From: Nitrospina sp.
GTDB lineage: Bacteria; Nitrospinota; Nitrospinia; Nitrospinales; VA-1
Assembly (NCBI GenBank): GCA_002705185.1
Contig: PAJA01000047.1
Span: 12,860 to 69,773, forward strand
Direction of reading: 5' to 3'
Length of the DNA stretch: 56,914 nt
The notes beneath the pieces were generated by a model. It made no database searches. It was not told where the DNA came from and was given only the letters and a program-made list of their open reading frames with translations. Made by a program: the position numbers and the translations under genes. Of the stretch, positions 17,213 through 25,767 are shown in pieces; the first letter of the stretch is position 1, and each line of letters starts with the position of its first letter.

Positions 17213-18268
17213 TCATTTGCCGGCATAAACAATTTCAGTTTGTAAATCAATGCCAGTTTTTTTCTTAACTTCACTTTGAATATTTTCAATCAAACAGTTC
17301 ACATCTTGAGCCGTTGCAGCCCCTTTGTTGATAATGAAATTTGCGTGTTTAATTGAAACCCCAGCATCTCCAACAGAAAGTCCTTTAAGCCCTATAGACT
17401 CGATTAATCTTCCGGCTGTGTCTCCCTCAGGGTTTTTAAAGACAGAGCCTGAGTTGGGGACTGTCAGTGGCTGGGTTTTTGATCTTCTCGAGAGATGTCT
17501 ATCCATCAAGTTTTGAATTTCAATGCGTTTGCCTTCCTCAAGTTCAAACTCTGCTTCAATAATGATTCCGCCTCCATCGGGGAAAATAGTTTTTCTATAT
17601 TCGAAAGAAAGCTGCTCACGCTTTAAAGTCTGAACTTCTCCATCTAGGGTGATTTGGGTCAAATTGCGAAGTACTTGCCCTGTTTCTATTCCTTCTGCTC
17701 CAGCATTCATGACGATTGCTCCTCCAAGTGATCCGGGGATGCCTACCAAATGTTCGATACCGGTAAGGGAATAACGAGCCGCATTTTTAGTTAGGTATGA
17801 CATCTTTACGCCAGCCCCAGCCTTAATGACTGCCCTGCGGTTTCCATCTTTTTTGCGGAAGAATAGAGGTCGTTTAATTTCCTTAAAACAGTTTTTTAAA
17901 GATATAACGACTCCACGTATTCCTTGGTCTCCGATAAGCAAATTAGTTCCTTCACCAAGAATGAAAAGAGGTTGTGAGCCTTTATGCTTTAAAATCGTTT
18001 GAAGATCGTGGATATCTTCAGGAAAAATTAGTACATCCGCTGGCCCTCCGATTTGAATAGAGGTATAAGGGGCCAGAATTTCGTTTTGTAATACGGTACC
18101 TCTTATTTTGTATAACCACGGAAAAGAATAGCTCATAGTTTTACTCTGATGAATTTTTTGGCCGAGGACGGTTTTTGGATACTCCATTTTGGTTTTGAGA
18201 TTATAATCTCTTCCATTTCCGGAGTGGGCAATGTGAATCAATCGGCGTTTCCAAGCTTCATTAAGCAT
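17213..18268 (-). CDS. murB: UDP-N-acetylenolpyruvoylglucosamine reductase MurB
   Basis: Reduces enolpyruvyl-UDP-GlcNAc to UDP-MurNAc with FAD and NADPH. FAD-domain motifs are clear: SIQIGGPADVLIFPED, ILGEGTNLLIGDQG, HLVGIPGSLGGAIVMNAGAEG. The substrate domain has FEYRKTIF, SGSVFKNPEGDTAGRLIE and GVSIKHANFIIN. It is the short type II form, lacking a large E. coli-like insertion. The ATG at 18268 has GGAAGG about ten bases upstream. It gives an N-terminal extension of about 44 residues before the usual MurB start, and an internal ATG at 18136 would remove it. It lies 28 bp after murC. Confidence 0.96.
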   Translation of the reverse strand: MLNEAWKRRLIHIAHSGNGRDYNLKTKMEYPKTVLGQKIHQSKTMSYSFPWLYKIRGTVLQNEILAPYTSIQIGGPADVLIFPEDIHDLQTILKHKGSQPLFILGEGTNLLIGDQGIRGVVISLKNCFKEIKRPLFFRKKDGNRRAVIKAGAGVKMSYLTKNAARYSLTGIEHLVGIPGSLGGAIVMNAGAEGIETGQVLRNLTQITLDGEVQTLKREQLSFEYRKTIFPDGGGIIIEAEFELEEGKRIEIQNLMDRHLSRRSKTQPLTVPNSGSVFKNPEGDTAGRLIESIGLKGLSVGDAGVSIKHANFIINKGAATAQDVNCLIENIQSEVKKKTGIDLQTEIVYAGK

Positions 18269-18296
18269 AGGTGACAATCCTTCCTATTGAAAAAGA

Positions 18297-19673
18297 TCAG
18301 TCATTGAAGTGGGTTACGAGCTTATGGCTCAATTCCCCAATATTTCCAGCGCCAAGAGCCATAACAACGTCTCCCGGTTTGAGAATCTTTTGTAAATACG
18401 GAACTACGGATTCTGTGTATCCGATATACTCCACATTTTTATGCCCAAACTCTTTTATGCCTTTCGCTATTCTATGAGAATGGATTCCTTCTATTACTTC
18501 TTCACCCGCTGAATATATATCAAGCAAAAGTAGTTGATCTGCATCATTAAAAGCTGAATAGAAATTTTCCATTTGATGTGCTGTACGCGTATAACGGTGA
18601 GGCTGAAAAATCACGATAAGTCTTCGTTCTGGCCAGACCTCTTTCGCGGTTGATAAAGTCGCTTGAATTTCTATTGGATGATGACCATAGTCATCAACGA
18701 TTATTAAGGACTCCGACTGTTTCAGAATTTCAAATCTTCTTTGTACTCCGCTAAAGTTTTTTAGTGACTTAGCGATTGTTGGAAAATCCATATTAAGTTC
18801 CATCCCTACAGCGACCGCAGCAAGTGTATTGCAAACATTGTGTCTTCCTAAGGCTCCCAATAATATTTTGCCTAGCTTTTTATCTTGGTGATAAACGGTG
18901 AAGTAGGTTTTTAACCCTTCCACCGAGATATTACGAGCGGTATAATCGGCCTGAGATGTCAAACCATATGTAATGGTTCTTTTTTTTATTCTAGGTAGTA
19001 AGGACTGAAGATTGACATCATCTAGGCAAAGAATTGCGGCGCCATAGAAAGGGATTTTGTTGAGAAATTGTAGGAATGTGGATTTCATATTATGCAATGT
19101 CTGATAAAAATCCATATGTTCTTCGTCCAGAGTTGTAATAACTGCAAGTGTTGGTGAAAGCTTCAGAAAAGAACCATCACTCTCATCTGCCTCGGCAATT
19201 AGGTACTGACTCTGGCCAAGTTTTGCATGTCCACCCATATTCTTGATTCTTCCCCCAATTATTACTGTCGGGTCAAGTTCGCCAGCCGCTAGAACTGTGG
19301 CTACAAGTGATGTTGTTGTGGTTTTTCCATGCGTGCCGGCAATAGCGATTCCGTACTTCATTCTCATTAACTCTGCTAACATTTCAGCTCGCGGGATTAC
19401 CGGTATAGATTTTTCCTTGGCGGCATGAACTTCTACGTTATCTTCCTTAATTGCGTTAGATACAACGACAACATGCTTGTTGGTGACATTTTCCGGACTA
19501 TGATTGTGGCGGATATCAGCACCTAGAGACTTTAGGTGATCGGTAACTCGGTTAGAAGAAGGATCTGAACCGCTTACCTCATAGTCTTGATTTATCAAAA
19601 CTTCAGCAATCCCGCTCATTCCCGAACCTCCGATTCCGATAAAGTGGATCCGTTTTGTTTTTCCTAGAAACAT
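18297..19673 (-). CDS. murC: UDP-N-acetylmuramate--L-alanine ligase MurC
   Basis: Adds L-Ala to UDP-MurNAc, the first step of stem-peptide assembly. The 458-residue Mur ligase shows HFIGIGGSGMSGIAEVL at the N-terminal Rossmann-like domain, GTHGKTTTTSLVATVL for ATP binding, EADESDGSF, LGRHNVCNTLAAVAVG and VDDYGHHPIEIQATL in the central and C-terminal domains. It overlaps the murG 3' end by 10 bp, implying translational coupling, and is followed by murB. Confidence 0.98.
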   Translation of the reverse strand: MFLGKTKRIHFIGIGGSGMSGIAEVLINQDYEVSGSDPSSNRVTDHLKSLGADIRHNHSPENVTNKHVVVVSNAIKEDNVEVHAAKEKSIPVIPRAEMLAELMRMKYGIAIAGTHGKTTTTSLVATVLAAGELDPTVIIGGRIKNMGGHAKLGQSQYLIAEADESDGSFLKLSPTLAVITTLDEEHMDFYQTLHNMKSTFLQFLNKIPFYGAAILCLDDVNLQSLLPRIKKRTITYGLTSQADYTARNISVEGLKTYFTVYHQDKKLGKILLGALGRHNVCNTLAAVAVGMELNMDFPTIAKSLKNFSGVQRRFEILKQSESLIIVDDYGHHPIEIQATLSTAKEVWPERRLIVIFQPHRYTRTAHQMENFYSAFNDADQLLLLDIYSAGEEVIEGIHSHRIAKGIKEFGHKNVEYIGYTESVVPYLQKILKPGDVVMALGAGNIGELSHKLVTHFND

Positions 19674-20812
19674 GACAGAACATAATTCCCTTCTATTTTT
19701 CCCGCCCGGCCAGATTTTTTATTTGCATCCTTCAGCAACTCCATACATATTGTTCGGACTTTCTCTGTAGCATCTCGATTTCCTAATTGGTAGCTGTTAT
19801 TTTCCATTTCTTGCATCCGTTTTGGGTCCTCTATGGCACGAAGAATTGATTTTGCAATACGTTCACCTGATAAATCTTTATCTAGCATCAGCTCGCCAGC
19901 ATTGGCCGAATCCAGAACCTGAGCATTTTTTTCCTGGTGATTATGGGCTGCGTGAGGATAAGGAATTAAAACAGACACTTTCCCACAAGCTGTCACTTCC
20001 GCCAGAGTAGTGGCCCCAGCTCGACATATTACTAGTGAGGCTTTATGGTATTGTTCTGCGATGTCGTCGATAAATGGTCTGACTTCATAAGAGAGACCAC
20101 TATTTTCGTATTCAGTTTTCACCATTTCATAATCATTTTTACCGGTTTGATGAGTTATATGGATATTTCCTAGTTTGGAAGTAAGAGACTGAAGTGCTTC
20201 TACCATGGCAACATTGATTGAGTGCGCTCCTTGACTTCCTCCCAGAACAAGAATACGGAAGAATTCTTGGGGTTTTACGGGTAGTTCTTCCTGAGGTTGG
20301 CAGAAATCCTCACGAATCATATTTCCTGTTAACGCGACTTTATCTTTTGGAAAAAACTTTGCCGAATCCTTGAATGAAATAGCCACTTTAGTTGCTATTT
20401 TTCCCAGCCATTTGTTAGTTAGACCAGGGAAAAAGTTTTGTTCGTGAATAAGGATAGGAATCCTTAATAGCCATGCCGAGAGGACCAGAGGTCCTGATGC
20501 ATACCCTCCTACACCGACAACGAGGTTAGGTCGCTTATTAATCAAGAAACACATAGACTGGGCAGTTCCTATTGGCAACTTGACCCAGGACATCCAGCGG
20601 CTGACACTTTTTTTTCCTAGCAAACCCGCGGATAAAATAGTTTTCAATTCAAACCCTTCGCGAGGAAGAACCTCGGATTCTATGCCTTTTTGAGTTCCTA
20701 CAAATGAAACTTTAATATTCATATCCTGCCTCATAAGTGCTTTTGCTAAAGCGATTCCTGGATAAAGGTGGCCTCCAGTTCCACCACCGGCTATGACAAC
20801 TCTTTTTTGCAT
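19664..20812 (-). CDS. murG: Undecaprenyl-PP-MurNAc-pentapeptide GlcNAc transferase MurG
   Basis: Converts lipid I to lipid II at the inner face of the cytoplasmic membrane, a GT28-family enzyme. The 382-residue protein has VIAGGGTGGHLYPGIALA at the N terminus, VVGVGGYASGPLVLSAWL, HEQNFFPGLTNKWL, VLGGSQGAHSIN, and the donor-binding CRAGATTLAEVTACGK with IPYPHAAHNHQEKNA following. The last ~20 residues after the conserved fold form a basic tail that overlaps murC. It starts 10 bp after ftsW. Confidence 0.98.
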   Translation of the reverse strand: MQKRVVIAGGGTGGHLYPGIALAKALMRQDMNIKVSFVGTQKGIESEVLPREGFELKTILSAGLLGKKSVSRWMSWVKLPIGTAQSMCFLINKRPNLVVGVGGYASGPLVLSAWLLRIPILIHEQNFFPGLTNKWLGKIATKVAISFKDSAKFFPKDKVALTGNMIREDFCQPQEELPVKPQEFFRILVLGGSQGAHSINVAMVEALQSLTSKLGNIHITHQTGKNDYEMVKTEYENSGLSYEVRPFIDDIAEQYHKASLVICRAGATTLAEVTACGKVSVLIPYPHAAHNHQEKNAQVLDSANAGELMLDKDLSGERIAKSILRAIEDPKRMQEMENNSYQLGNRDATEKVRTICMELLKDANKKSGRAGKIEGNYVLSCF

Positions 20813-20822
20813 TAGATACTCA

Positions 20823-21929
20823 TTAATATTTTGCTGTTTGCTCTGAAATATTTAACAGAACACCAATTGAAAGCATGGTTATTAGCATTGATGATCCACC
20901 CATGCTGATGAAGGGAAGAGTTAATCCCTTTGTTGGAAGAAGCCCAGCGGCCACTCCTAGATTAATAAAAGCCTGAAACCCGATTAAAAGAGTCAGTCCA
21001 GTTGCTAAATGAGTTCCAAAGGGATCTTTGGCGCGGTATGCTGTGACAAAACCTCGCCAGATCAAAATTGAAAATAAGAGAATGATTGCTGTAGTCCCCA
21101 TAAAACCTAGCTCTTCCCCGATGACAGAAAAAATGAAATCCGTATGAGCCTCGGGAAGATAAAATAGTTTCTGGTGGCTGGCTCCCAAACCTGTCCCCCA
21201 ATAACCTCCTCGACCAAAAGCATAAAAAGACTGAATAGCCTGGAACCCTGCATTTGACGGGTCTTGCCAAGGATCTAGAAAAGCAATAATTCTTCGAGTA
21301 CGATATTCTGCACCCATGATTGCTGAAACTATGAAAGGAATCAGTGCTAGCACCGAAAGAAAGAGAAACTTCTTTCTCAGGCCGGCGATAAATAGCATTG
21401 TGAAAGTGACCATGCATATGATCATGGCTGTTCCAAAATCCGGCTGACACAGAATTGGAATGAAAAAAAAACCTAATACAATCAGGTTGGGAAGATAACC
21501 ATAAGCGAAGTCCCTTAATTTATCGGCTCTTTTGACTAAAGACTTGGCGATAAAAAGAACAAGGGCAAATTTTGCCAGCTCCGAGGGCTGAAAAGAAAGT
21601 CCTTCGAGGACCAGCCATCTACGTGCTCCACCTACCTCCTTGCTGATCGAAGGAAACATGACCGCAAGCAAAAGTAGAAAAGTCGTTACCATAATGAGAT
21701 AGGTGTGCTGATGGAGTTTGTGATAGTCTAGGTTTTTGGTAATAAGTAGTGCCCCTGTTCCCAGAAAGCACCAGATAACCTGACGCTTGAGAAAATAATA
21801 GGAGTCGTTATATTTTTCCATCGCATACACCGCGCTGGAACTGAAAACCATAACGATACCCACCAAGACCAGAACAGCTACGGTTATGCCTAGTAAAGAA
21901 TCTGAATGTTTTACCTGAGATGTTGCCAA
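20823..21929 (-). CDS. ftsW: Septal peptidoglycan polymerase FtsW (SEDS family)
   Basis: A multi-pass SEDS glycosyltransferase that polymerises lipid II at the septum with FtsI. The 368 residues form about ten membrane helices. Conserved blocks: MVFSSSAVYA, YYFLKRQVIW, LSFQPSELAKFALVLF, CQPDFGTAMII, and GLGASHQKLFYLPEAHTDF followed by FSVIGEELGF. The start is a TTG at 21929, supported by AAGGA eight bases upstream; no suitable ATG exists nearby. It is flanked by murD (12 bp) and murG (10 bp). Confidence 0.97.
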   Translation of the reverse strand: MATSQVKHSDSLLGITVAVLVLVGIVMVFSSSAVYAMEKYNDSYYFLKRQVIWCFLGTGALLITKNLDYHKLHQHTYLIMVTTFLLLLAVMFPSISKEVGGARRWLVLEGLSFQPSELAKFALVLFIAKSLVKRADKLRDFAYGYLPNLIVLGFFFIPILCQPDFGTAMIICMVTFTMLFIAGLRKKFLFLSVLALIPFIVSAIMGAEYRTRRIIAFLDPWQDPSNAGFQAIQSFYAFGRGGYWGTGLGASHQKLFYLPEAHTDFIFSVIGEELGFMGTTAIILLFSILIWRGFVTAYRAKDPFGTHLATGLTLLIGFQAFINLGVAAGLLPTKGLTLPFISMGGSSMLITMLSIGVLLNISEQTAKY

Positions 21930-21941
21930 ATTCTGTTATCC

Positions 21942-23282
21942 TTATAGGTTTTTAACGATAGCTTTAAAGTGAGTTCCTCGGTCTGCATAATCTTTAAACA
22001 TGTCAAAGCTTGAACAGGCTGGAGAAAGAAGAACGATGTCCCCCGCCTGGGCCTTTGCTTTAGCCAGACCTACAGCTTCTTCTAGGCTGTCACTTTCTTC
22101 ATAACCGAGAGAGCCGTTAAGAATTTCTTTGAACTTATTACGAGTTTCTCCAATCAAAACCAAGTGTTTAACTTTTTCTTTAATCAGGTTCTTTAGTGGA
22201 AAAAAATCAGTGTTCTTGTCTTTTCCGCCCGCGATGAGAATGATAGGGCGGCGGAAAGTATTTAGTGACTTGCAAACAGACCCTACGTTCGTTCCTTTTG
22301 AATCGTTGATAAAGTCAACACCGTCTAAATTGCGAACCCACTCTAGACGGTGTTCAAGGCCTGTGAAACTATATAAAGTACGCTTAATGGCATCATGTGG
22401 TAGGTTGAGAGTTAATGCGATTGCGATGGCAGGGAGAATATTCTCAACCTGCCACTGCATTCTCATAGGCAGAGACTCAAGAGACATAACTTCTATTTCA
22501 CGATTATTTAGTCTAGCTATGATCTTATTGCCACGTAAAAAGATTCCTTTTTCCAGTTCAATTTTTGTGCTGAAAAAAATGATTTCTGCCGGGCAGTCTT
22601 TTCCAAGGTCACGAGTATTAAGGTCATCTTGATTTAGTATTAAATAATCGCTCTGAGTTTGACGGGCAAAGACTTTCTTCTTCAACTCAATGTAGCTCTT
22701 GAAATCTTTATGTCGATCCATATGGTCAAGGCTTATATTAAGAATGACTGAAACGATAGGGTGCAGAGTTGATGTTGCTTCCATTTGAAAGCTGGAAAGC
22801 TCAAGAATTCTGTAATCGGCATTACCTGATTCCAGTAAAGAGATAAATGGGGTCCCAAGATTTCCTCCTGCGTGAACTTTTTTCCCAGCTTTCACAAAAA
22901 TCTCAGCGGTTAAACTGGTGCACGTCGATTTACCATTGGTTCCGGTGATGGCAATAATCGGTACGGTATTGAACCTATTAGCCAACTCTATTTCGCTGAT
23001 TATCTCGATTCCTCTGCGACTTGCTTCTTCAAGAAATGGCGAACGGATGTCCACTCCCGGACTTAATACGACTCCTTCGGCATTAGAAGATGGTTTTGGA
23101 TCTTGAAAACGAGTTTTAACGTCCGCACATAATAGCTTCAAAGGTTCTAGTAATTGCTCGCGGGATTTACTGTCTGTCACTGTGACGAGCGCACCTTGCC
23201 TTGAAAGAAAATTAGCTGCAGCGATGCCTGTTTGACCAAGCCCAACTACAGAGAAATTTTTATTTTTAAGTTTCATAGTCAT
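21942..23282 (-). CDS. murD: UDP-N-acetylmuramoylalanine--D-glutamate ligase MurD
   Basis: Adds D-Glu to UDP-MurNAc-L-Ala. This 446-residue Mur ligase shows VVGLGQTGIAAANFL, the ATP loop AITGTNGKSTCTSLTAE, ILELSSFQMEATSTLHP, NISLDHMDRH, and FINDSKGTNVGS followed by ILIAGGKDKNTDF in the C-terminal domain. The ending SPACSSFDMFKDYADRG is characteristic of MurD. The start ATG overlaps the mraY stop in an ATGA arrangement, so translation is probably coupled; a second ATG two codons on is an alternative. Confidence 0.98.
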   Translation of the reverse strand: MTMKLKNKNFSVVGLGQTGIAAANFLSRQGALVTVTDSKSREQLLEPLKLLCADVKTRFQDPKPSSNAEGVVLSPGVDIRSPFLEEASRRGIEIISEIELANRFNTVPIIAITGTNGKSTCTSLTAEIFVKAGKKVHAGGNLGTPFISLLESGNADYRILELSSFQMEATSTLHPIVSVILNISLDHMDRHKDFKSYIELKKKVFARQTQSDYLILNQDDLNTRDLGKDCPAEIIFFSTKIELEKGIFLRGNKIIARLNNREIEVMSLESLPMRMQWQVENILPAIAIALTLNLPHDAIKRTLYSFTGLEHRLEWVRNLDGVDFINDSKGTNVGSVCKSLNTFRRPIILIAGGKDKNTDFFPLKNLIKEKVKHLVLIGETRNKFKEILNGSLGYEESDSLEEAVGLAKAKAQAGDIVLLSPACSSFDMFKDYADRGTHFKAIVKNL

Positions 23283-24364
23283 CTTAGTTTCAAAGTGCTT
23301 AAGCTAATCATGGCCAAAACTACAGCGATAATCCAAAACCGAACAATGACCTTAGGTTCTGACCAGCCGAGTTCCTCAAAGTGGTGATGAAGCGGCGCCA
23401 TTTTAAAAAAACGTTTTCCACCGGTATACTTGAAATAACCAACTTGAATGATGACGGACAATGCTTCGATCACGAAAACGCCACCAACAAGAATCAGGAG
23501 AAGTTCATGTTTAACTATCACCGCAATTGTTCCCAGTACTCCTCCCAAGGATAATGACCCAACATCGCCCATAAATATTTGGGCGGGATAGGAGTTATAC
23601 CAAAGAAAGCCTAGGCTGGATCCAAGAACAGCTGAACTGGCGATTGCGATTTCCCCAGCACCTTTGATGTGTTGAATGCTCAAGTATTCTGAAAAATTAA
23701 AATGACCAGAGATATAAACGATACCGGTATAGGTGAATGTGGCAACAATAATAGGGCCTATAGCTAATCCATCAAGCCCATCTGTAAGGTTGACGGCGTT
23801 GGAGGTCCCAACTATTATAAAAATAATGAAAACCAAATAGCCAAGCCCTAGATCAGGCTGGAAACTTTTGAAGAATGGAATTGATAGGTGTGTAGCATAA
23901 TCCGTTCGAGTAGGGTCGAAATATAGAAGATAAATTCCAATAGCCAGACTTAACAATATTTGGAAAAGAATTTTTTCTTTTGCTGTGATACCTTCTCCCT
24001 TTCGTAACTTAAGGAAATCATCCCACAGTCCGATAGCTCCAAATCCAAGAGCCGCAAGGATAACAATCCAGATGTAATGATTGCTCAAATCACTCCACAG
24101 TAGAGTAGAGCCTATGAAGGTAGCTAGAATAAGTAGTCCGCCCATGGTTGGAGTTCCAGACTTCGAGCTATGGCTTTGAGGGCCATCACTGCGAATTTTT
24201 TCCTGTATTTGGAGCTTCTGTAGAGCGCGAATCATCAGTTTCCCAAAAATCAAGCTTAATGTTAAAGCCGTCACTCCAGCGTAAGCAGAACGGAAGGTGA
24301 TGTATTTGAAAACATTCAGTATCGAATATTCTGAGCTAAGTGGATAAAAAACGTGATAGAACAT
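23279..24364 (-). CDS. mraY: Phospho-MurNAc-pentapeptide transferase MraY
   Basis: Integral membrane enzyme that attaches the pentapeptide precursor to undecaprenyl phosphate, giving lipid I. The 361-residue protein begins MFYHVFYPLSSEYSILNVFK, a typical MraY N terminus, with about ten membrane helices. Active-site and family blocks: KSGTPTMGGLLIL, LWDDFLKLRKG, NAVNLTDGLDGLAIGP, SYPAQIFMGDVGSLSLGG, and MAPLHHHFEELGWSEPKV with its conserved His triplet. It sits between murF (2 bp gap) and murD (4-bp overlap). Confidence 0.99.
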   Translation of the reverse strand: MFYHVFYPLSSEYSILNVFKYITFRSAYAGVTALTLSLIFGKLMIRALQKLQIQEKIRSDGPQSHSSKSGTPTMGGLLILATFIGSTLLWSDLSNHYIWIVILAALGFGAIGLWDDFLKLRKGEGITAKEKILFQILLSLAIGIYLLYFDPTRTDYATHLSIPFFKSFQPDLGLGYLVFIIFIIVGTSNAVNLTDGLDGLAIGPIIVATFTYTGIVYISGHFNFSEYLSIQHIKGAGEIAIASSAVLGSSLGFLWYNSYPAQIFMGDVGSLSLGGVLGTIAVIVKHELLLILVGGVFVIEALSVIIQVGYFKYTGGKRFFKMAPLHHHFEELGWSEPKVIVRFWIIAVVLAMISLSTLKLR

Positions 24365-24366
24365 TT

Positions 24367-25767
24367 TTAGGTCTTATTTTCTATAAAGATTTGTAATACT
24401 TTCTCCATTGCGGCTCCTCTCGAACCTTTGAACATAACACAGTCACCCCCCCCCGTTTCCTCAACTAAAAACTGTGCTGCTTCCTTATGGCCAGTGAATT
24501 CATGAATTTGAATTTTTTTTCCTGCTAGCAATTGAGCGTTTTTTGCTGATAGGCTCGCCAGATTTCCTACAGTGACCATAATGTCCGTTTGTGATATGGA
24601 TATTTGTTCGCCCAATTTCTTATGGGCAGCTATAGACCTGTCTCCTAGTTCAAGCATATCTCCAATTACCAATATTCGACGGCCTTGAGTTTTGAAATTA
24701 TCCAGAGTTCTCAGAGCTTCGGTCATGGACTGGGGATTGGCGTTATAAGCATCGTTAATGAGATCAATTTCTTTATGTCGGATTTGTTCGTTACGCTGAG
24801 ACATGTGTTCATAGCTTTCAAGACCTAGAGCCATCGCTTCTTCCTCAATACCTAATGAATAACCAGTTGCCAGTGCGGCCAGTGCATTATAAATATTGCA
24901 GTAGCCTAGATAAGGAAGACGAACAGAAAGAGTTTTTTCGAAAAGATTGACCTTGAATTGAAACCCAAGGTTATCTCTGTGTTCTATTTCACTAGCCCTC
25001 ACATCGGCATGCTGATCGATGCCAAAGGTTAAGGCCTTAGCGCGAATCGACTCCCCTAGCTCTAAAACGAGAGGGTCATCTGCATTAACGATTGCAGTTC
25101 CTTCTTCTGTCAATGCATCAAACAATTCACCTTTTGCAGATTGAATATCTTTAAGGTTTTTCAATTGCACCAGATGCCCCTCAGAAATATTAGTGATCAC
25201 ACCAATATCAGGTTGCGCTATCTCGGCGAGCCTCTTAATCTCACCTGCTGCACTCATCCCTAATTCAAGAACTCCCATCTCGTGAGAGGGTTCTCTTTTT
25301 AAAAGGGTCAGAGGCAATCCGATATGGTTATTAAGATTGCCTTCTGTCTTTAACGTTTTAAATTTAGCTTCCAATATAGAAGTGATCATTTCTTTTGTTG
25401 TCGACTTCCCATTTGTGCCAGTAATGGCAACTACCTTAAAAGGAAAACGGTTTCTTTGAAAACATGCTAAATCTTGTAAAGCCTTCAGCGTATCGCTAAC
25501 ATGAATCAAAAATGGTTGGGCCTGATCTTGAACAGGCACGTTCGGAAGCTTTTTAGGATTAGAGAGGATAACCCCACCAACTTTTTTATCAATTACGTCG
25601 GCAAGAAAGTCATGCCCATCGAACCTGTCTCCTTTAATACAAACAAACAAATCTCCTTTTGAGACCGTCCGGGAATTTATGGAAACCCCCTGAAATGGAC
25701 TAGAGATGTGTCCCTGAATTAGTCGTCCTTCGACAGCATTAAGGCAGTCTTGTGTTAAGCCTTTCAT
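24367..25767 (-). CDS. murF: UDP-MurNAc-tripeptide--D-Ala-D-Ala ligase MurF
   Basis: Adds D-Ala-D-Ala (from Ddl) to the UDP-MurNAc-tripeptide. The 466-residue enzyme has NSRTVSKGDLFVCIKGDRFDGHDF in its uridine-binding domain, the ATP loop AITGTNGKSTTKEMI, EGNLNNHIGLPLTLL, GVLELGMSAAGEI, and NDAYNANPQSMTEALRTL in the C-terminal domain. The ATG at 25767 shares one base with the murE stop (TGATG), so coupling is likely. A TTG one codon earlier also fits. Confidence 0.98.
   Translation of the reverse strand: MKGLTQDCLNAVEGRLIQGHISSPFQGVSINSRTVSKGDLFVCIKGDRFDGHDFLADVIDKKVGGVILSNPKKLPNVPVQDQAQPFLIHVSDTLKALQDLACFQRNRFPFKVVAITGTNGKSTTKEMITSILEAKFKTLKTEGNLNNHIGLPLTLLKREPSHEMGVLELGMSAAGEIKRLAEIAQPDIGVITNISEGHLVQLKNLKDIQSAKGELFDALTEEGTAIVNADDPLVLELGESIRAKALTFGIDQHADVRASEIEHRDNLGFQFKVNLFEKTLSVRLPYLGYCNIYNALAALATGYSLGIEEEAMALGLESYEHMSQRNEQIRHKEIDLINDAYNANPQSMTEALRTLDNFKTQGRRILVIGDMLELGDRSIAAHKKLGEQISISQTDIMVTVGNLASLSAKNAQLLAGKKIQIHEFTGHKEAAQFLVEETGGGDCVMFKGSRGAAMEKVLQIFIENKT

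Noticed and set aside
20962-21450. 162-codon frame overlapping ftsW in another frame
   Set aside because: Composition is His/Ser/Arg-rich shadow sequence, while ftsW is intact over the same bases.
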